Shown here in pieces: positions 4,548 through 8,380 of a DNA stretch of 8,380 bases. Source of the DNA: CAZRHH01 sp964599885 (GTDB lineage: Bacteria > Chloroflexota > Dehalococcoidia > DSTF01 > JACRBR01); contig CAZRHH010000107.1 of NCBI GenBank assembly GCA_964599885.1, positions 1 to 8,380 on the forward strand, given 5' to 3'. Position numbers and translations under genes: made by a program. Positions within the stretch are counted from its first letter, which is position 1; every line of letters starts with the position of its first letter. Below the pieces are notes generated by a model. The model searched no databases, was not told where the DNA came from, and saw only the letters and a list, made by a program, of their open reading frames with translations.

Positions 4548-6041
4548 CTATGAGGGAACGTAGATCGGTAGCGAGAAGCCGAACTCGCTGCCGCCGCCCT
4601 CGCGGGGCGCCGCCCAGCACTCGCCGCCGACAGCCGAAACGAGGCGCTGACACACCGACAGCCCGATGCCCATGCCGCTGATCGAACCGACGTTCTTCGA
4701 ACGGTAGAACGTGTCGAAGAGGTGATTCGCCTCGTCCGGATCAATGCCGATGCCGCGGTCGAGCACGCGCACACGCGCAGCCGTTTCGTTAGCATCCACG
4801 ATCACGTCGATCGCGGAGTTGGGCGGACTGTACTTCGCGGCGTTCGACAGATAGTTCGTCAATACCTGCGTAATGAGGTTCTCTTCACTGAGGACGATCG
4901 GCGACTTCTCGGCATCGATGCGCAACTCGACGCCCGGCGCGGCTCTCTCGCCATATCCGCGCACGATCTTCTCAACGGCACGCGTGAGCGACACGGGCTC
5001 GCACTCGATCTTGCTGCCGTCCGCCCTGGCCAGCGCGAGCAGATCTTCGATGATACGGTTGAGGCGAACCGCCTCCTGGTGCACGTCTCCGATCGCGGCG
5101 CGGCGTTCCTCCTCGTCGAGCGTGCTGTCGCGCCGCGCGAGAATCTGCGCGTTGCCGAGGATCGTTGTGACCGGGGTGCGCAGTTCGTGCGACACGAGCC
5201 CGATGAAGTCATCCTTCACGGCGAGCGCTTCCTCGATCGCCCGTTCTGCTTCTCTACGCTCGGTAATGTCGCGCGCGATCTTCGATGCGCCGATGATCTT
5301 GCCGTCGCGGCCTCTCACCGGCGAGACGGTCAAAGAGACAGGTATCTCTCTTCCGTCTTTCCGGCGCCGCATCGTCTCGAAGTGTTCCACAGGGTCGCCG
5401 CGCCGCACGCGGGCAAGGACGTCATCCTCCTCGCTCTGGCGATCGGGGGGAATGATTGTGCGGATCGACTTGCCGAGCATCTCTTCCGCCTTGAAGCCGA
5501 AGACCCGCTCGGCCCCCGCGTTCCAAGATGTCACAAATCCGTCCAGATCCTTGCTGACGATGGCGTCGTCGGATGACGCGATAATTGCGCTCAGGTACGA
5601 AGCATCTTTTTCGGCCCGCCGCTGATCAGTAACGTCCAGCAGCACATTCACGGCGCCGACAAGCGTGCCATCTGCATCACGAAGCGGCGTGGGGTATGCG
5701 GCAAACCAGACGCGCGTGCCATCCGGGCGTTCAGCGATCGCTTCGCCGCCGCGTACCGTGCGGTTCTCCTTGAGCGTGATACCCATCGGGCATTCGGCGT
5801 GGGGGAGGGGTTTGCCGTCGGTTGTATAGATCCGCCACGAGCCGCACCACTGATCGACGCCAATCTCGGGACGCCGTCCCCAGAGTTCGGCGGCGGCTTC
5901 GTTGAAGGACGTGATGATGCCATCTGCGTCCGTGGTGTACACGGCCACGCCCAGCGCCTCGAGGAATTCAGGCGACACTGGGGGTACCGACTCGGCGCCA
6001 CTATCCAGGTTGGGCGCCGGAGGCTTGCGCTGCACTACCAT
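4548..6041 (-). CDS. soluble PAS-PAS sensor histidine kinase
   Basis: A two-component sensor that autophosphorylates on His and would pass the phosphate to a response regulator. Residue numbers here follow the longer 505-residue form starting at GTG 6065. PAS 1 spans about 32-145 (ALGVAVYTTDADGIITSFNEAA, ending GAVNVLLDVTDQRRAE). PAS 2 spans about 155-272, ending IGASKIARDITERREAE. The HisKA helix carries His293 in SHELRTP. The ATPase domain has the N box around Asn404/Asn408 (TNYLSNAAKYS), G1 DRGIGI (436-441) and G2 GMGIGL (464-469). All catalytic motifs are intact. No transmembrane segment or signal peptide is present, so it senses in the cytosol; no cofactor-binding residue could be assigned. 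No response regulator is adjacent. The ATG at 6041 has GAGG five bases upstream; the GTG at 6065 adds eight residues and has a weaker AGG site. Confidence 0.92.
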   Translation of the reverse strand: MVVQRKPPAPNLDSGAESVPPVSPEFLEALGVAVYTTDADGIITSFNEAAAELWGRRPEIGVDQWCGSWRIYTTDGKPLPHAECPMGITLKENRTVRGGEAIAERPDGTRVWFAAYPTPLRDADGTLVGAVNVLLDVTDQRRAEKDASYLSAIIASSDDAIVSKDLDGFVTSWNAGAERVFGFKAEEMLGKSIRTIIPPDRQSEEDDVLARVRRGDPVEHFETMRRRKDGREIPVSLTVSPVRGRDGKIIGASKIARDITERREAERAIEEALAVKDDFIGLVSHELRTPVTTILGNAQILARRDSTLDEEERRAAIGDVHQEAVRLNRIIEDLLALARADGSKIECEPVSLTRAVEKIVRGYGERAAPGVELRIDAEKSPIVLSEENLITQVLTNYLSNAAKYSPPNSAIDVIVDANETAARVRVLDRGIGIDPDEANHLFDTFYRSKNVGSISGMGIGLSVCQRLVSAVGGECWAAPREGGGSEFGFSLPIYVPS

Positions 6042-6097
6042 CCGAACCTCGTCATTGGGGCTCACTTACCTGCGGAGATAGGAGTCAAACCGAACGT

Positions 6098-6103
6098 ATT
6101 GTA
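6098..6103 (-). promoter_or_regulatory. candidate -10 box for the histidine kinase gene
   Basis: TACAAT on the minus strand matches TATAAT in five of six positions. At 17 bases upstream, TCGAAG is a poor -35 match. The box lies in the 6066-6193 gap and would start transcription near 6091, leaving room for either proposed start codon. Confidence 0.3.
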
Positions 6104-6153
6104 CTTCAGGGCGCCGGGGCCTTCGACCGCTGCGCGTTGCAAATGCGTCTCAT

Positions 6154-6173
6154 CGCACGTCAAGTTTCGTGCG
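6154..6173 (-). other. hairpin after the cupin gene
   Basis: CGCACG and CGTGCG form a perfect 6-bp stem around an 8-base loop, 20 bases past the cupin stop. No T tract follows on the minus strand, so it is not a standard intrinsic terminator. It could stabilise the cupin mRNA 3' end or help termination by another route. Confidence 0.3.
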
Positions 6174-6193
6174 TGGTTGTGCCCGCGGGAGCG

Positions 6194-6982
6194 CTATCGG
6201 TGCGAGCTGCGGCGGACGAAGCCGAGGCCGGGGCCGTGGACGGTGCGCAGCACGCGGGCGCCGTTCGTCGCTTCCAGTGTCGCGGTGCGCTGTGCGGGAG
6301 CCGGCGGGAAGACGACCGTGGCGCCGGCTCCGATGGCGCGGCCGTCGAAGGTGACGCCGCCATCGCGGACAGAGATCAGCGCGCCCTCGCCGTCCGCAAG
6401 CGTAACATCGAGCGATGTGCCTGCCGCCATCGCGCTGTCGGCGAAGTAACGCAGGTCTCCGTTGACCTCTAGCTGCGACGTGCCGCCGACGATCTCCTTC
6501 GTGCGGATGCCGGGCGCCTCGTCGCGCTCCACGATGTCGGCGGCGCGGAGGACCGTCAGCGCGGCCTGAGGCGGCACCGGGTCGGTGGTGTAGACGAGGA
6601 TGTAGGCGAGCGTCGGCTTGTCGCCGTTGTTCCACTCGGAATGCATCATGCCGGTGACGCCTTCGGTGAAGAGCGCGACGTCGCCTTCATTGACGTGTCC
6701 CTGGATGTCGTTGCGCGAGTCGTCGTGGTCGAGTTCGCCCTGCATGATGTAGAAGAGGCGCTCGTTCGCGCGGTGCGGATGATGGCCGAGGCCGAGATGC
6801 GGTTCGATGCGGGCGTCGTGCACCATCAGCAGCGGCCCGCTGGCCTGGATATCGACGAACGGGCCGATCGATTCGATCGCCTGCAGACCTTCGGCGCCAA
6901 AGTCGGCCTGGCCGAGCACGCGGTAATCGTCATCGGTGAGGACGATGTATTCGGGTTGGGTGCGCGGTTGCGTGGTAGTCAT
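6194..6982 (-). CDS. pirin-like bicupin protein (possible metal-dependent dioxygenase)
   Basis: A 262-residue two-domain cupin of the pirin / YhhW type. Members bind a metal (usually iron); some cleave quercetin in vitro, and the physiological substrate is generally unknown. The N-terminal cupin holds the signature HHPHRANERLFYIMQGELDHDDS (67-89). The four expected metal ligands are His68 and His70 (HPH) and His114 and Glu116 (GMMHSEW), as in pirin. The C-terminal cupin (about 160-250) has GDLRYFADSAMAAG and lacks an obvious second metal set, as is usual for pirins. No signal peptide is seen, so it is probably cytosolic. The ATG at 6982 has AGGAG eight bases upstream; the frame extends further upstream only as non-conserved sequence. 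It reads towards the histidine kinase across a 128-base (or longer) gap and is divergent from the small plus-strand gene. True substrate and activity are unknown. Confidence 0.88.
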   Translation of the reverse strand: MTTTQPRTQPEYIVLTDDDYRVLGQADFGAEGLQAIESIGPFVDIQASGPLLMVHDARIEPHLGLGHHPHRANERLFYIMQGELDHDDSRNDIQGHVNEGDVALFTEGVTGMMHSEWNNGDKPTLAYILVYTTDPVPPQAALTVLRAADIVERDEAPGIRTKEIVGGTSQLEVNGDLRYFADSAMAAGTSLDVTLADGEGALISVRDGGVTFDGRAIGAGATVVFPPAPAQRTATLEATNGARVLRTVHGPGLGFVRRSSHR

Positions 6983-7182
6983 GGCGAGGGCTCCTAGTGG
7001 TGGCGACGGGACGCTGCGTTCACTTTCATTGTGACGCAATCGGCATGGCCGCAGGTGCTGTGGGGGAGTGGGGACTCCGCAACGATGTGCCTTGCTCGCC
7101 GGCACCGTGACACCCCGTGCCATTGCTCCTACGGTGTCTATCGTTTGATTCCGCTCCCGTAAGTCGAGGAGGAAGAACAGCC

Positions 7183-7584
7183 ATGGCTCGTCGTCCAGAT
7201 GTCTTTGACCAGCAAGCGTTTCAGGCATCCCTGCGAGCGCAGGGGTGTGCGGAGAGTTTCGTCTCGCCGATCACCAGTGACTTTCGCTTGTTCGTTCCCT
7301 TGGTGTTTAGCCGGCTGGGAGAGGATGGCCTCTTTAATCTCGTCGACGGCGCACGGCGAGACTTTGGCTTGGGCCCTCAGGAGGCCGCGTGGCGCGAGGC
7401 CGCAAAATACATTGTGGGATGGGCGGAGGAATCTCTCACCGCGTATCGGGAGGCGAAGCGACGGACTAGCCACACATGTCGACCAACTCGATGTCGCTCC
7501 CCCTTGCCTGACGCAGCTTTTACACTACGCGCATGCCCCAACGCGAACGATCACGCGCGGTACATGAGATGGCGCAGCGGCTGA
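7183..7584 (+). CDS. small hypothetical protein, tail overlapping hemL
   Basis: An unrecognised 133-residue protein. The ATG at 7183 has a strong AGGAGG ten bases upstream, good evidence of translation. Residues 1-94 look like a compact soluble domain (VFDQQAFQASLRAQG, then FGLGPQEAAWREAAKYIVGW, then ESLTAYREAKRR). From about residue 95 the composition changes to a Cys/Pro/Arg-rich tail with no helix character. That tail overlaps the start of hemL by 52 bases in another frame. A TAG at 7467-7469 in the next frame would have ended the protein just after AKRR, so a lost stop or small frameshift is possible. No membrane segment or known motif is seen. It is divergent from the cupin and co-directional with hemL. 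Confidence 0.65.
   Translation: MARRPDVFDQQAFQASLRAQGCAESFVSPITSDFRLFVPLVFSRLGEDGLFNLVDGARRDFGLGPQEAAWREAAKYIVGWAEESLTAYREAKRRTSHTCRPTRCRSPLPDAAFTLRACPNANDHARYMRWRSG
7521..7526 (+). promoter_or_regulatory. candidate -10 box giving a leaderless hemL mRNA
   Basis: TACACT fits the TANNNT form of a -10 box and ends six bases before the hemL ATG, so transcription would start at or next to the A of ATG. No clear -35 box is found at the usual spacing. hemL has no Shine-Dalgarno site, which is consistent with a leaderless message. Confidence 0.35.
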
Positions 7585-8380
7585 TGCCGGGCGGCGTCAA
7601 CTCGCCCGTGCGCGCCTTCAAGGCGGTCGGCGGCGAGCCGGTGGTGATCAGCTACGGCAAGGGCGCGCATCTCTTCGACATCGACGGCAACGAGTACATC
7701 GATTACGTAGCGTCGTGGGGGCCGCTGATCCTCGGCCACGCGCATCCGGCTGTTGTCGACGTGCTGCAGAAGGCGGCAGGGCGCGGCACGAGCTATGGCG
7801 CGACGACGGAGATGGAAGTCGAACTGGCGCGGCTTGTCTGCGATGCCGTGCCATCGATCGAGCGCGTGCGGTTCGTGAACTCCGGCACGGAAGCGACGAT
7901 GTCGGCGCTGCGGGTGGCGCGCGCGTTCACGGGGCGCGACAAGATACTGAAGTTCGAGGGCTGCTATCACGGACACTCGGACGGGCTGCTCGCGAAGGCG
8001 GGCTCCGGCATCGCGACGCTGGGGCTGCCGGACAGCGCGGGCGTGCCGGCGTCGTTCACGGCGGAGACGCTCGTCGCCCCGTTCAACGATCGCGACGCGG
8101 TCGAGGCGATCTTCGCGCAGCATCGCGGCGTGATCGCGGCGGTGATCGTCGAGCCCGTCCCGGCGAACATGGGCGTCGTGCCGCCGCAGCCCGGCTATCT
8201 GCAGTTCCTGCGCGAGATCACGCAGCGCGAGGGCGCGCTGCTGGTCTTCGACGAAGTGATCACGGGGTTTCGGCTGTCGTCGGGCGGCGCGCAGCAGTAC
8301 TACGGCGTCGTGCCGGACATGACGTGTCTCGGCAAGGTGATCGGCGGCGGGCTGCCGGTCGGCGCGTATGGCGGGCGCGA
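7533..8380 (+). CDS. hemL: glutamate-1-semialdehyde 2,1-aminomutase (runs off the window end)
   Basis: A PLP enzyme that converts glutamate-1-semialdehyde to 5-aminolevulinate, the C5-route entry to haem and other tetrapyrroles, in the cytosol. There are 282 codons in the window, about two thirds of the usual 425-435 residues. The N-terminal family signature RLMPGGVNSPVRAFKAVGG is at 16-34. FVNSGTEATMSALRVAR (114-130) binds the cofactor phosphate. CYHGHSDGLLAKAGSG follows at 144-159. The cofactor Asp240 is in VFDEVITGFR and the PLP Schiff-base Lys268 in LGKVIGGGLPVGAYGG. The ATG at 7533 places the conserved motif at the normal distance from the N-terminus. No Shine-Dalgarno site precedes it, but a TACACT box does. 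Its first 52 bases overlap the tail of the small upstream ORF. hemA and other haem genes are not in the window. Confidence 0.97.
   Translation, partial: MPQRERSRAVHEMAQRLMPGGVNSPVRAFKAVGGEPVVISYGKGAHLFDIDGNEYIDYVASWGPLILGHAHPAVVDVLQKAAGRGTSYGATTEMEVELARLVCDAVPSIERVRFVNSGTEATMSALRVARAFTGRDKILKFEGCYHGHSDGLLAKAGSGIATLGLPDSAGVPASFTAETLVAPFNDRDAVEAIFAQHRGVIAAVIVEPVPANMGVVPPQPGYLQFLREITQREGALLVFDEVITGFRLSSGGAQQYYGVVPDMTCLGKVIGGGLPVGAYGGR

Noticed and set aside
4722..5625. Two overlapping plus-strand open frames opposite the histidine kinase
   Set aside because: Both are shadows of the kinase coding sequence, without recognisable motifs or ribosome sites.
6983..7228. N-terminal extension of the cupin
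   Set aside because: The extra residues have no cupin similarity, and a good AGGAG site sits before the ATG at 6982.

Overview
This is a high-GC bacterial chromosomal segment of housekeeping and accessory metabolic genes. It shows no plasmid, phage, CRISPR, tRNA or rRNA signature. Most genes use clear Shine-Dalgarno sites (AGGAG or GGGAGG type). The phylum cannot be fixed from the sequence. The GC content, the intergenic CACAGAGG-type dispersed repeats and the gene mix would fit an environmental lineage such as Chloroflexota, but that is a weak inference.

Layout: (1) 1-178, minus: 5' end of pyrG (CTP synthase). (2) 179-504: a 326-nt gap holding a candidate pyrG promoter, a GGGC transcription start, a short intrinsic-terminator hairpin and three dispersed-repeat copies. 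(3) 505-1371, minus: a compact GHMP-family sugar kinase. (4) 1376-3010: a lower-GC block of unrecognised genes, namely a 290-residue minus-strand protein, a possible small ORF joined to it by an ATGA overlap, and a divergent plus-strand membrane-anchored protein starting at TTG. (5) 3049-4407, minus: family-1 glycoside hydrolase (beta-glucosidase type). (6) 4408-4547: a repeat-rich gap. (7) 4548-6041 (or 6065), minus: soluble PAS-PAS sensor histidine kinase with no adjacent response regulator. (8) 6194-6982, minus: pirin-like bicupin. (9) 7183-7584, plus: small unrecognised protein. (10) 7533-8380, plus: hemL (glutamate-1-semialdehyde 2,1-aminomutase), cut by the window end.

The genes do not form one pathway. 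pyrG and hemL are core biosynthesis (CTP and tetrapyrroles), the beta-glucosidase is carbohydrate catabolism, and the kinase and cupin are stand-alone accessory functions. The block at 1376-3010 looks like an insertion between the sugar kinase and the glucosidase.

The most interesting signal is the pyrG leader. A plausible sigma-70 promoter (TTGAAC, 18 nt, TAAGAT) would start transcription at GGGC. A terminator hairpin with a UUCCCU tract follows at once. This is the layout expected for CTP-sensed reiterative G addition and antitermination, as established for Bacillus subtilis pyrG. A second regulatory point is hemL, which has no Shine-Dalgarno site but has TACACT six bases before its ATG, suggesting a leaderless mRNA.
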